NCBI RefSeq assembly: GCF_001679325.1
Contig: NZ_LZMX01000012.1
Length of the DNA: 64,000 nt
Direction: 5' to 3' (one strand)
DNA from: Haemophilus_D parainfluenzae_AD
Lineage (GTDB): Bacteria; Pseudomonadota; Gammaproteobacteria; Enterobacterales; Pasteurellaceae
Below are positions 26,570-35,478 of the stretch, piece after piece. Position 1 is the first letter of the stretch; each line of letters begins with the position of its first letter. The notes beneath the pieces are model-generated. The model did no database searches. It was not told where the DNA came from and was given only the letters and a program-made list of their open reading frames with translations. Made by a program: the position numbers and the translations under genes.

Positions 26570-28732
26570 ATGCCAAACTTAAAAATTGCATATAGTCCAC
26601 AAGTTGAACAATATTTCTCTACACATAGAGAATTAGTTGAAATTACCAAAACAGACTTTACTGATGTTTCCGCTATTGTGTTGACTTCAGGAGATGTCGG
26701 TGACTACCTTGAACGTATTCAGGCAACGAACTTTGGTATTCCAGTATTTGTTGTTCAAACTGAAGAAGAACAAGTTGATCCGAAATTCTATGATGCTATT
26801 TATCATATTCAAGATTTAAATGGTTATGATATTAAGCTTTATAGTCGTCAAATCGAAACTGCAGCAAAACTTTATGAAGAAAAAATGTTACCGCCATTCT
26901 TCAAAATGTTAAGTGAATATGTGGAAATGGGTAATATTGCTTTTGACTGTCCAGGACATCAAGGTGGTCAATACTATCGTAAACATCCAGCAGGTCGTTT
27001 CCTTTATGACTTCTACGGTGAAAATATTTTCCGTTCAGATATTTGTAATGCTGACGTGAAATTAGGTGACTTGTTAATTCACGAAGGGGCAGCTTGTGAT
27101 GCACAAAAATACGCAGCTCAAGTATTCAATGCGGATAAAACTTACTTCGTATTAAATGGTACTTCTTCTTCAAACAAAGTTGCGTTAAATGCTGTACTTG
27201 CTCCGGGCGATTTAGTGTTATTTGACCGTAATAACCATAAATCAAATCACCATGGTGCATTAATTCAAGCAGGTGCAACCCCAATTTACTTAGAAACAGC
27301 ACGTAATCCATTTGGTTTCATTGGTGGTATTGATAGTCACTGCTTCGAAGAAGATTATTTGAAATCATTAATTAAAGAAGTCGCACCTGAAAAATTAAAT
27401 CAAAAACGTCCATTCCGTTTAGCGGTTATCCAATTAGGTACTTATGACGGTACAATTTATAACGCACGTCAAGTGGTAGATAAAATTGGTCATCTTTGTG
27501 ACTACATCTTATTCGACTCTGCATGGGTAGGTTATGAACAATTCATTCCAATGATGAAAGACTGCTCGCCATTATTGCTTGAATTAAATGAAAATGACCC
27601 TGGTATTTTAGTGACTCAATCTGTTCATAAACAACAAGCAGGTTTCTCACAAACTTCACAAATTCACAAAAAAGATAAACACATTAAAGGTCAAGATCGT
27701 TATGTAAACCACAAACGTTTCAATAATGCCTTTATGTTACATGCATCAACCAGTCCATTCTATCCATTATTTGCGGCATTAGATGTGAATGCGAAAATTC
27801 AAGGTAGTGAAGCGGGTCGTCGTTTATGGCATGAATGTGTGAAAGTGGGTATCGAAGCACGTAAATTAGTATTAAATCACTGTGAATTAATTCGTCCATT
27901 TATTCCAACCACAATTAAAGGTAAAAAATGGCAAGATTATGACACAGAAGAAATTGCAACTAATCTCGAATTCTTCAAATTCCACCCAACAGATACATGG
28001 CATAAATTTGAAGGCTATGCTGATGAACAATACTTCGTTGACCCATGTAAATTCTTGCTTACCACGCCAGGTATTAGCTTAGAAACCGGTGAATATGAAA
28101 AATTTGGTGTACCAGCAACTATTCTTGCTAACTACTTACGTGAAAACGGTATTATTCCGGAAAAATGTGACTTGAACTCAATTTTATTCTTGCTCACTCC
28201 GGCAGAAACCCTCACCAAAATGCAAACTTTGGTTGCTCAAATCGCCTTGTTTGAAAAACACATTAAACAAGACTCTTTATTAAAAGATGTATTGCCAACT
28301 GTGTATAAAAACAATGAAGACCGTTACAAAGGCTACACCATCCGTCAATTATGCCAAGAAATGCATGACCTTTATGTAAGCCGTAATGTAAAACAACTTC
28401 AAAAAGACCTATTCCGCAAAGCAACATTACCGGAATATGCGTTAAATCCACACGATGCGAATATTGAATTCGTTCGTAACAAAGTTGAACTTGTTTCATT
28501 AACAGACATTGTTGGTCGTGTGGCCGCGGAAGGTGCGTTACCTTATCCTCCGGGTGTGTTATGTGTGGTGCCAGGAGAAAGATGGAGTCCAACTGCACAA
28601 AAATACTTCCTTGCGTTAGAAGAGGGCATCAACACATTACCTGGCTTCGCACCTGAAATCCAAGGGGTTTACTTACAAAAAGATCCTGATGGACGTACTC
28701 GTGCATATGGCTATGTTTTAACTGACTATTAA
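26570..28732 (+). CDS. speF: Inducible ornithine decarboxylase SpeF
   Basis: PLP enzyme (fold-type I, Orn/Lys/Arg decarboxylase family) converting ornithine to putrescine plus CO2 and consuming a proton. 720 residues. The PLP lysine is Lys354 in TQSVHKQQAG, and an N-terminal response-regulator-like wing domain precedes the catalytic core. Start follows AAAAGGAGTTTATT. The arrangement with speFL upstream and potE downstream is that of the acid-inducible speF-potE system, not biosynthetic speC. Confidence 0.97.
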   Translation: MPNLKIAYSPQVEQYFSTHRELVEITKTDFTDVSAIVLTSGDVGDYLERIQATNFGIPVFVVQTEEEQVDPKFYDAIYHIQDLNGYDIKLYSRQIETAAKLYEEKMLPPFFKMLSEYVEMGNIAFDCPGHQGGQYYRKHPAGRFLYDFYGENIFRSDICNADVKLGDLLIHEGAACDAQKYAAQVFNADKTYFVLNGTSSSNKVALNAVLAPGDLVLFDRNNHKSNHHGALIQAGATPIYLETARNPFGFIGGIDSHCFEEDYLKSLIKEVAPEKLNQKRPFRLAVIQLGTYDGTIYNARQVVDKIGHLCDYILFDSAWVGYEQFIPMMKDCSPLLLELNENDPGILVTQSVHKQQAGFSQTSQIHKKDKHIKGQDRYVNHKRFNNAFMLHASTSPFYPLFAALDVNAKIQGSEAGRRLWHECVKVGIEARKLVLNHCELIRPFIPTTIKGKKWQDYDTEEIATNLEFFKFHPTDTWHKFEGYADEQYFVDPCKFLLTTPGISLETGEYEKFGVPATILANYLRENGIIPEKCDLNSILFLLTPAETLTKMQTLVAQIALFEKHIKQDSLLKDVLPTVYKNNEDRYKGYTIRQLCQEMHDLYVSRNVKQLQKDLFRKATLPEYALNPHDANIEFVRNKVELVSLTDIVGRVAAEGALPYPPGVLCVVPGERWSPTAQKYFLALEEGINTLPGFAPEIQGVYLQKDPDGRTRAYGYVLTDY

Positions 28733-28783
28733 TAAAGTGAGGTTATGAAGGTTTTCCTCATCACCCTCTCAGCACAAACAAAA

Positions 28784-28821
28784 AAGTGCGGTTAAAAACA
28801 TTTGATTTTTTGACCGCACTT
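28784..28821. repeat. Inverted pair of uptake sequences between speF and potE
   Basis: AAGTGCGGT (28784-28792) and ACCGCACTT (28813-28821) face each other across a 20-nt loop. They could form a stem between the two genes, moderating readthrough into potE or protecting the mRNA. Confidence 0.7.
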
Positions 28822-28836
28822 GTAGGAGTATAAATT

Positions 28837-30153
28837 ATGAGTGCTAAAAGTAATAAAATTGGTGTGGTACAACTCACCATTCTTACCATGGTTAATATGA
28901 TGGGTTCCGGTATCATTATGTTACCGACCAAATTAGCCGAAATTGGGACTATTTCCATCGTTTCTTGGCTTGTAACAGCTGTAGGTTCAACAGCTTTAGC
29001 TTACGCATTTGCCCAATGTGGTATGTTCAGTAAAAAATCTGGTGGTATGGGCGGTTATGCGGAATACTCTTTCGGCAAAGCCGGTAACTTCATGGCAAAC
29101 TACACTTACGGTGTGTCGTTAGTTATTGCGAATACAGCAATCGCGATTTCTGCTGTGGGTTATGGTTCCGAGTTCCTTGGTGCAACCCTTTCTCCACTTT
29201 CTATTGCATTATGGACAATCTTTACACTGTGGCTTGCGACCATTCTTAACTTTGGTGGTGCAAGAATTACCGGTAACATCAGTTCATTCACCATTTGGGG
29301 GGTAATTATTCCTGTGGTCGGTATTTCAATCATCGGTTGGAAATGGTTTGATAGTTCAATGTATGTGAATTCTTGGAACCCACACAATGTGCCTACCTTT
29401 GAAGCGATCGGCGTCTCTATTTCAATGACATTATGGGCGTTCTTAGGATTAGAATCAGCTTGTGCGAATGCAGATGCTGTTGAAAACCCTGAGAAAAACG
29501 TACCAATCGCAGTACTTGGTGGTACTTTAGGCGCAGCGGTAATTTATATCGTTTCAACTAACGTGATCGCAGGTATTGTACCTAACCTTGAACTCGCTAG
29601 CTCAACAGCACCATTTGGTTTAGCCTTTGCTCATATGTTTAATGAAACAATCGGTAAAGTCATCATGGGCTTAATGGTTATGTCTTGCTTCGGTTCATTA
29701 TTAGGCTGGCAGTTCACTATTGCTCAAGTATTTAAATCTTCAGCGGAAGAAGGCTATTTCCCGGCATTCTTCAAAAAAGTTACCAGTAAAGATGCACCAA
29801 TCGTTGGTATGGTAACTATCACTGCGTTACAAACATTACTCTCATTAATGACAATTAGCCCATCATTAAATAAACAATTCAATGTGTTAGTGGACTTAGC
29901 GGTGGTCACAAACGTCATTCCATACTTGCTCTCAATGGCTGCTCTTGCAGTGTTATTGAAAGCGGAAAATGTTGCGCCACAAAAATATAAAACAACCGTT
30001 TTTGTTGCCTTTATTGGTTCTCTCTATAGTATCTATGCACTTTATGCAGCAGGTGAACAAGCGATGTTATATGGTTCAATTGTGACCTTTATCGGTTGGA
30101 CATTGTATGGTTTTGTTTCTTACAAATTTGACCTTAAAAAATCACAAGCTTAA
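28837..30153 (+). CDS. potE: Putrescine/ornithine antiporter PotE
   Basis: APC-superfamily inner-membrane exchanger that exports putrescine in exchange for ornithine. 438 residues (E. coli 439) with about 12 membrane helices and the helix-1 motif MVNMMGSGIIMLPTK. It directly follows speF in the same direction; together they make a proton-consuming decarboxylation cycle. Confidence 0.97.
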   Translation: MSAKSNKIGVVQLTILTMVNMMGSGIIMLPTKLAEIGTISIVSWLVTAVGSTALAYAFAQCGMFSKKSGGMGGYAEYSFGKAGNFMANYTYGVSLVIANTAIAISAVGYGSEFLGATLSPLSIALWTIFTLWLATILNFGGARITGNISSFTIWGVIIPVVGISIIGWKWFDSSMYVNSWNPHNVPTFEAIGVSISMTLWAFLGLESACANADAVENPEKNVPIAVLGGTLGAAVIYIVSTNVIAGIVPNLELASSTAPFGLAFAHMFNETIGKVIMGLMVMSCFGSLLGWQFTIAQVFKSSAEEGYFPAFFKKVTSKDAPIVGMVTITALQTLLSLMTISPSLNKQFNVLVDLAVVTNVIPYLLSMAALAVLLKAENVAPQKYKTTVFVAFIGSLYSIYALYAAGEQAMLYGSIVTFIGWTLYGFVSYKFDLKKSQA

Positions 30154-30159
30154 TAAAAA

Positions 30160-30189
30160 AGAAAAGCCTACATAATGTAGGCTTTTCTT
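30160..30189. terminator. Shared terminator of potE and the restriction gene
   Basis: Stem AGAAAAGCCTACA / TGTAGGCTTTTCT with a short AT loop between convergent potE and res; T-rich tails on both strands. Confidence 0.85.
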
Positions 30190-32478
30190 CTATATGTAGC
30201 GTTCTAATGGCTGCCAGCGTTCATCTGACATATCATCAACATATTCCGTATTATTTAAATAAAGTTCGCCGTCTTTATCGCGTATAAAACCAAATTTGTA
30301 GCCGTGTTTTTGGCAAAAATCTTGTAGGGCATTAAATTTCACTTTGGCATGTTTGTCGATATTTTTATCTTGTCCGTTGGCTTGCTCGCCACCTTTGGTT
30401 TCCAGCAACCACGTCGTGCCATCTTGAGTTTGTACGATGTAGTCAGGGAAAAATAAGCGTTGTTTACCAAATTGGGTGGTGTAAACAATAGAAAGATAAT
30501 TTTGTCCGGAATCACCGTTTTTATACACATATTTCACATTGGAATTTTGCTCGCAGCTACGTTCAAAAAGGCGTTCACTGGTGGAACGCAACGTGCCGGC
30601 AATCATGGCAAAGTTGTAATCATGATAAACATTGCGGTCTAATAGTTTTTTCTCTTTTGCTAGGCTGTCAATGGGATACATTTCCTCAATCGGAATAAAA
30701 AATTTTTCGAGTCGAATTTGATTATAGTCACCAAAATCTAAAGAATGCTGCACTTTGGTAGAGGAGGATGCAAATTCCATAAATAGCGTTTTAAATTCAT
30801 CTACATTATTAATAATAAAAGCATAGAAATTTTTTAGAGGAAGATTGAGTAGTTTGAATTTTGCCTCTCCTGCATCTTTTAAAAAATAGATTTCGAGTAG
30901 CTGACGGGTTTTCTCATAGCTGAGCCCTGTATATTTTTTCAAACTATCAATATGATGGCGGAGATATAAACCATGCTCATGAGTATCTACCTTATATTGC
31001 ATGCTTTTTCCTTGATAGTGTGCTGCTTCTTCTTGAATTTTCTTAAGAGTTTCAAATCGACCCTCTAAATAATGCGCTTCAAGGTAGGCATGTAATTTTA
31101 AACCTTTATTTTGAAAGCGTAGCTTATTTTCTTCGTAATTATCTGTAAGTTTGTATTTTTCTTTAATGAAAGAAAAAAGCTGTTTTCTGACCGCGCTTTC
31201 ATTACCAAAGTCCGAATCTTTATCACGGAGTTCTTTTTTTAGCTCAATGGTTCTAGCTGCCTCTTTGAGTACAACGCGTTTATATTCTGCACCTAGATGA
31301 TTACCAGTGACTTCATTTTTGTAGTCTTCATCAAAGGTATAAAGATAAGAACAGTCAAGAATATCTCTTCCATAATGTTTTGCATTTGGCATTCGGCGCA
31401 AGCGCCCAAGAGTTTGAATTTCAAAGGTTTCGGACATATTTTCACGCAGTTTCACCAACACTTTGGCGCGAGGACAATCCCAACCAGTGGCAAGGGCTTG
31501 CTTAAATAACAGGAATACGGGTTCTGCGTTATTGTGGGTAACACTGTCCTTGGAATGAACTTCACCCACATTAATTTTACCTAGCTTTTTGGATTTGCGT
31601 TGTTTATCTTGCGTATTTTCCTCGCTCATCCATTTAGCGACTAGTTTGTTTTCATAGGTATATCCCATATCCGCCAATTGTTTCTCCACAAATTCGATTA
31701 ATTCATCATTAAGATTTGGGAATTGAATCAGCACTAAAGGACGAATATCTTCGTTTTCCTGCAAATATGCTGTGGCAATTTCTTTTCTGATTTCATTGGC
31801 TTTTTTTAATAAAAGAGTTGTCTCTGTTTGAATATTTTCCACGGTCTCTGCATTGAGATCTTTATTGATATACATGGCGCGTGTAATTAATCCTTCATTA
31901 ATCACATCCACTTCATCAATTTCATAGAAGACAGCCTTTTTATTTTGTGCCGGTGTGGCAGAAACACGAATTTCATAATGGGCATTGATGGCATCAATAA
32001 TATCATTGGCTTTTGCGGTATTATTAAGATGTTCTTCATCAATAATCACAATGAATTGTTTGTTATTACGATGTGCATCAGCAATATGTTGCTTGATATT
32101 TTTACGCTCACTATCTTTTAAGGCTAAATTGCCTTTTTTCGTAATGGTTTCCCAGTTGATAAAATAAGTTGTACCACACTCAAAACCTTGATTGAGTACA
32201 TCAGTAATATTACCGGTTGGGAGCGTAGGAGAAAATCGCTCCATTTTTTCCTTTGACTGTTCTTCTAAATCGCCTTTACCTACAGTAAACCAGCAAAAAA
32301 TAGTATTAGGATAGTTGAGTAAATAGTTTTCAATGTAACTAATTAGAATAATAGTCTTACCGCTTCCAGTAGGACTCTTCACAATAATTTGTTGCTGTTG
32401 TTTATGTTGTTCTGTGGTTTTTTCTAATAGAAAATCAACCGTTTGTTGTTGGAAATCTTTTAATTGAAGGTTGATCAT
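30190..32478 (-). CDS. res: Type III restriction endonuclease subunit Res
   Basis: ATP-dependent helicase-nuclease subunit of a type III restriction-modification system. 762 residues, somewhat shorter than many Res proteins (about 900-1000). Walker A is PTGSGKT (36-42), the DEEH box near 147, then the helicase motifs SATP, ATGWDCPRAK and QTLGRLRRM. The C-terminal PD-(D/E)XK nuclease is visible as FFPDYIV followed by LETKG (692-696). The start ATG overlaps the mod stop by ATGA, so translation is coupled to mod. If mod is switched off by frameshift, res translation may fall too. Confidence 0.93.
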   Translation of the reverse strand: MINLQLKDFQQQTVDFLLEKTTEQHKQQQQIIVKSPTGSGKTIILISYIENYLLNYPNTIFCWFTVGKGDLEEQSKEKMERFSPTLPTGNITDVLNQGFECGTTYFINWETITKKGNLALKDSERKNIKQHIADAHRNNKQFIVIIDEEHLNNTAKANDIIDAINAHYEIRVSATPAQNKKAVFYEIDEVDVINEGLITRAMYINKDLNAETVENIQTETTLLLKKANEIRKEIATAYLQENEDIRPLVLIQFPNLNDELIEFVEKQLADMGYTYENKLVAKWMSEENTQDKQRKSKKLGKINVGEVHSKDSVTHNNAEPVFLLFKQALATGWDCPRAKVLVKLRENMSETFEIQTLGRLRRMPNAKHYGRDILDCSYLYTFDEDYKNEVTGNHLGAEYKRVVLKEAARTIELKKELRDKDSDFGNESAVRKQLFSFIKEKYKLTDNYEENKLRFQNKGLKLHAYLEAHYLEGRFETLKKIQEEAAHYQGKSMQYKVDTHEHGLYLRHHIDSLKKYTGLSYEKTRQLLEIYFLKDAGEAKFKLLNLPLKNFYAFIINNVDEFKTLFMEFASSSTKVQHSLDFGDYNQIRLEKFFIPIEEMYPIDSLAKEKKLLDRNVYHDYNFAMIAGTLRSTSERLFERSCEQNSNVKYVYKNGDSGQNYLSIVYTTQFGKQRLFFPDYIVQTQDGTTWLLETKGGEQANGQDKNIDKHAKVKFNALQDFCQKHGYKFGFIRDKDGELYLNNTEYVDDMSDERWQPLERYI

Positions 32479-33947
32479 AGTTCACCCGCCTCAATAAGTT
32501 CATGTCTAAAATAATATTCAGGAATTTCAATTAGTGTTGCTTGCTTTTTAGCGACTAGCGCATTTTGTATACGAGAAAGTAGTACATAAGGCGCAATAAA
32601 AAGTCTCGCTTTTATTGGTAAGCTCTCATTCACTACAGCATCTAATTCTGATTCATTTTTAACGAGAATATTATGCTCACCATCAATTTCACACATATAT
32701 TCCAACTCAATAAGCTCCTTGATGTAATCCATCAGTTGTGCTTTTAAAGTGCGGTTGTTTTCATCAAACTTTTTAATAAAGTCAGTTTTAAAATATTTCA
32801 GATTATGCGGTAAATCTGTTTGGATGTTTTTCAAGCGCTGATAAGTGACTTCTCCACAAATATTATTTTCATTATTAGTACAGAGAATATACTGCCTGTT
32901 TCCACCATCTTCTTTATTTAGTTGAGCAACAGCATGTCCTGTGGTGCCGGAGCCGGCGAAGAAGTCTAGGACTGTTTCGCTTTTTGTATGTTCAAGTAAG
33001 TATTTTATTAACTCAATAGGCTTGGGGTTAGAAAAAATATCTTTTTCATTGAATATTTTTGTAAGGAGTTTTGTAGCAGTGCCAGTCTCAGCTAAGTCAT
33101 ATAAAATACTTCTACTTTTTAATATTTTTATTTGATTTTCATTATAAAAGCTCATTTCATATGGAACCCATCGATTCTCTTTTTTATCTTTTATCCAATG
33201 GATATGTTTGTTTTTAACTAAGTTATATAATCTTTCTTTTCCAACTCTCCATCTACCATCTTTTTTGTCTGGTGCAATAGGATACAGATCATTTCCATCA
33301 GGATCTTTAATTGGGAAATACATGGTTGGTCTGTCTTCTTTATGTGATGAGCTTCCCCATTTTTCTAATTTAATAATTTTATATAGTGAACCATCAGAAT
33401 ATGTATATTTATATTCATTCTGGTCAATTTTCTCATGTTTATCATTCCAAATGAATTGAGATGATTTTCTATATCCAAATATATATTCATGTTCAGTTAC
33501 GAAAAACTCATCCGTTTGTCCACCTCCTGATTTCTTTCTCCATATCATTGTCCCAACAAAGTTATTTTCGCCAAAAATTGAATCACATAATAACTTTAAT
33601 TGAGCAAATTCATTTTCATCAATTGAAATAAAAATAACGCCGGTTTTACTTAATAAATTTCGAGCAATCTCCAATCGCTTACTCATAAAAGAAAGCCATT
33701 TAGAATGAGCGTAGCCATCGTTTTTATCTATGTAATGGTCATCATAGATAAAATCTTTATTGCCGGTGTTGTAGGGAGGGTCGATGTAGATAACATCAAT
33801 TTTGTTTCGGTGGGTTTTTTCAAGAAGTTTTAAAGAATGGAGATTATCCCCTTCAATTAGGAAATTAAATTTTTCATAATCTTGCTGGACAATCGCTGGA
33901 CAATCGCTGGACAATCGCTGGACAATCGCTGGACAATCGCTGGACAA
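32475..33947 (-). CDS. mod: Type III DNA methyltransferase Mod, catalytic part (out of frame with its start)
   Basis: Adenine-N6 methyltransferase and specificity subunit of the type III system. This 490-codon frame holds DPPY (56-59) and later FAGSGTTG (near 331), the beta-class order with the target-recognition region between. It has no normal start: it opens at a TTG inside the 11-bp repeat tract, with no ribosome site. The true N-terminus is the overlapping frame at 33857-34180. Removing one repeat unit (or adding two) fuses the two into a 564-residue Mod; with six units it is out of frame. One uptake core lies near 32748. Confidence 0.9.
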   Translation of the reverse strand: MSSDCPAIVQRLSSDCPAIVQQDYEKFNFLIEGDNLHSLKLLEKTHRNKIDVIYIDPPYNTGNKDFIYDDHYIDKNDGYAHSKWLSFMSKRLEIARNLLSKTGVIFISIDENEFAQLKLLCDSIFGENNFVGTMIWRKKSGGGQTDEFFVTEHEYIFGYRKSSQFIWNDKHEKIDQNEYKYTYSDGSLYKIIKLEKWGSSSHKEDRPTMYFPIKDPDGNDLYPIAPDKKDGRWRVGKERLYNLVKNKHIHWIKDKKENRWVPYEMSFYNENQIKILKSRSILYDLAETGTATKLLTKIFNEKDIFSNPKPIELIKYLLEHTKSETVLDFFAGSGTTGHAVAQLNKEDGGNRQYILCTNNENNICGEVTYQRLKNIQTDLPHNLKYFKTDFIKKFDENNRTLKAQLMDYIKELIELEYMCEIDGEHNILVKNESELDAVVNESLPIKARLFIAPYVLLSRIQNALVAKKQATLIEIPEYYFRHELIEAGEL

Positions 33948-34180
33948 TCGGAAGTCGTGATTTTACGTGTCGTATCTTCAATAAAAACAGGAATATGCTC
34001 TTGTAGCATTTCATCCACATGCTCGGAATGTTCTTCCCAGACTAAACCGTATTTTTTATTTAACAGGGCATTTTCAATCTCATTGAGCGCAATAATCGAA
34101 GCATCATCAGAATGAGTTTGCTTGAGTGATTGCAAAAAAGAGAGCATTTCCCCCCTTTTTTTCTGTGAAATATTTGCCAT
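33857..34180 (-). CDS. mod: N-terminal frame of the phase-variable type III Mod (OFF state)
   Basis: 107-codon frame starting MANISQKKRGEMLSFLQ, with an AAGGA site about 8 nt upstream of ATG 34180. The first 76 residues are a helical N-terminal segment typical of Mod proteins. It then reads through the repeat tract as SDCPAIVQRLS repeats and terminates shortly after in the wrong frame. It is the real 5' end of mod; the product as sequenced would be a short inactive peptide. Confidence 0.85.
   Translation of the reverse strand: MANISQKKRGEMLSFLQSLKQTHSDDASIIALNEIENALLNKKYGLVWEEHSEHVDEMLQEHIPVFIEDTTRKITTSDCPAIVQRLSSDCPAIVQRLSSKIMKNLIS
33884..33950 (-). repeat. Six perfect tandem copies of an 11-bp repeat inside mod
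   Basis: Unit GCTGGACAATC on the plus strand (GATTGTCCAGC on the coding strand), six full copies with no mismatch and one extra base. Eleven is not a multiple of three, so each gain or loss shifts the frame. None of the three frames of the coding strand meets a stop; each encodes the same cyclic 11-residue peptide DCPAIVQRLSS. Confidence 0.97.
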
Positions 34181-34276
34181 TTATGCATCCTTAGGTAAAA
34201 AAATTAGTTTATAAGATATTTGGTATCATATCGTAAAATATATGGCTTTTCGACTATGCTTGATTAAAAACTTGGC

Positions 34277-34717
34277 TTAAGACAATACTCTTAACAAAAC
34301 AGGCTGAAATTCCGTTTGTTGACCGAGTTTTCTGGTGTAACGTTTAACCATGACAAAGGAAAGTGCGGTCAAAATAAAGATTAAAATCGCACGAATGAGT
34401 TCATTTTCACTGATATAGTTGGAAAGCAATGTTGCAATCAATAGAGTGAAAAGCGGCACGATATACATTAATAATGCAGAAAATAACATGGATTTTTCTT
34501 CTAGGCCGATTTCCACCATTTGGCCTGTACGCAGTGGCGTAATGGTTTCGAGCGTGAATATATGCTCGCCTCGTTTTCCATTGAGTTCAGACAGGGAAGC
34601 TGTTCCACAGGCTTCTCTAGCCGAACAAGCTCCACAGGCGCTTTGTGACTGACATTTCACTTTAGCAAGACCGGTTTCTGCATCATAGCTCATCACAATG
34701 GCACTTTCTTTTAGCAT
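34277..34717 (-). CDS. rseC: RseC family protein (SoxR-reducing / sigma-E regulation)
   Basis: Inner-membrane protein, 146 residues. The N-terminal cytoplasmic part has a cysteine cluster (CQSQSACGACSAREACG, about 17-33), probably for a metal or Fe-S site, followed by two membrane helices (about 79-96 and 108-125). It matches E. coli RseC in layout (Cys-rich start, two helices, C-terminal basic tail). It overlaps the end of rsmJ by 7 bp. In E. coli rseC is part of the rpoE operon, but here it is about 23 kb from rpoE-rseAB. Confidence 0.87.
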   Translation of the reverse strand: MLKESAIVMSYDAETGLAKVKCQSQSACGACSAREACGTASLSELNGKRGEHIFTLETITPLRTGQMVEIGLEEKSMLFSALLMYIVPLFTLLIATLLSNYISENELIRAILIFILTALSFVMVKRYTRKLGQQTEFQPVLLRVLS

Positions 34718-35478
34718 CGTGCTTCTCCCATATAAATATCAAAGCGGTGATTTTTGGTTTCACGACTAACATGGGGCGCTTTTTGCGCTAAGAATTCCGC
34801 ATAATCAGGACGTTTTACCACCACGCGTTTACGGGCTAATTGTAGCGCTGGTGTCAAGAGCTCATCGGCATCCAAATCTGCACCAACCAAATGTTGGAAT
34901 ACGCGCATTTCTTTTTTGACTAGGGCAGATTTTTGTTTGTGCGGATACATTGGATCTAAATACACCACATCGGCACTCTCGGTTTGTGGATTGAGTTCGG
35001 TAATATGATGAACGTCCAATAATTGCATATTTTGCTGCATCATTTCGCCTATTTCTGCATCCTGATAGGCACGATTGAGGCCATCCTGCAATAGTAAATA
35101 TACCACTGGATGACGCTCCACTAAACGCACTTGGCAACCGATAGAAGCTAAAACAAACGCATCTCGACCAAGTCCTGCTGTGGCATCAATCACGCTCGGC
35201 AATTCTGCACCCTTAATACCTACAGCTTTGGCAATAGCTTCGCCACGTCCACCACCAAATTTACGACGATGCGCCATCGCACCAGCTACGAAATCTACAA
35301 ACACATCGCCCAACTTGGGTTCATCCAGTTTGCGTAGGGCTAGGTGAGTTTCAGTTTGCACCAATGCAAGTGGGCTTTCAGTACAATGCTCGATACCAAG
35401 AGGGGCGCAAAGTGCGGTCAATTCTGACAATGTTCCCGCTTCGGCAAGCAGTTGAATTTTTATTTTCTCACCAGCCAT
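34711..35478 (-). CDS. rsmJ: 16S rRNA m2G1516 methyltransferase RsmJ
   Basis: SAM-dependent methyltransferase acting on G1516 of 16S rRNA. 255 residues, close to the E. coli length. Family landmarks: KLGDVFVDFVAGAMAHRRKF, the SAM motif DATAGLGRDAFVLAS, and the catalytic-type YLDPMYPHKQKSAL. It overlaps trmA upstream by 19 bp and rseC downstream by 7 bp, implying one tightly coupled transcript trmA-rsmJ-rseC. Confidence 0.95.
   Translation of the reverse strand: MAGEKIKIQLLAEAGTLSELTALCAPLGIEHCTESPLALVQTETHLALRKLDEPKLGDVFVDFVAGAMAHRRKFGGGRGEAIAKAVGIKGAELPSVIDATAGLGRDAFVLASIGCQVRLVERHPVVYLLLQDGLNRAYQDAEIGEMMQQNMQLLDVHHITELNPQTESADVVYLDPMYPHKQKSALVKKEMRVFQHLVGADLDADELLTPALQLARKRVVVKRPDYAEFLAQKAPHVSRETKNHRFDIYMGEARC

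Noticed and set aside
32475..33947. mod starting at the TTG inside the repeat tract as the normal start
   Set aside because: There is no ribosome site, the start would move with repeat number, and a well-formed ATG with ribosome site and a further 76 residues lies upstream in the other frame.
33884..33950. CRISPR-like array
   Set aside because: The 11-bp units are contiguous with no spacers and lie within a coding gene; this is a simple tandem repeat.
33882..34115. Plus-strand frame through the mod repeats (LDNRWTIAGQS repeats)
   Set aside because: It is the antisense reading of the stop-free repeat, with no ribosome site or homology. The minus strand holds the Mod motifs.
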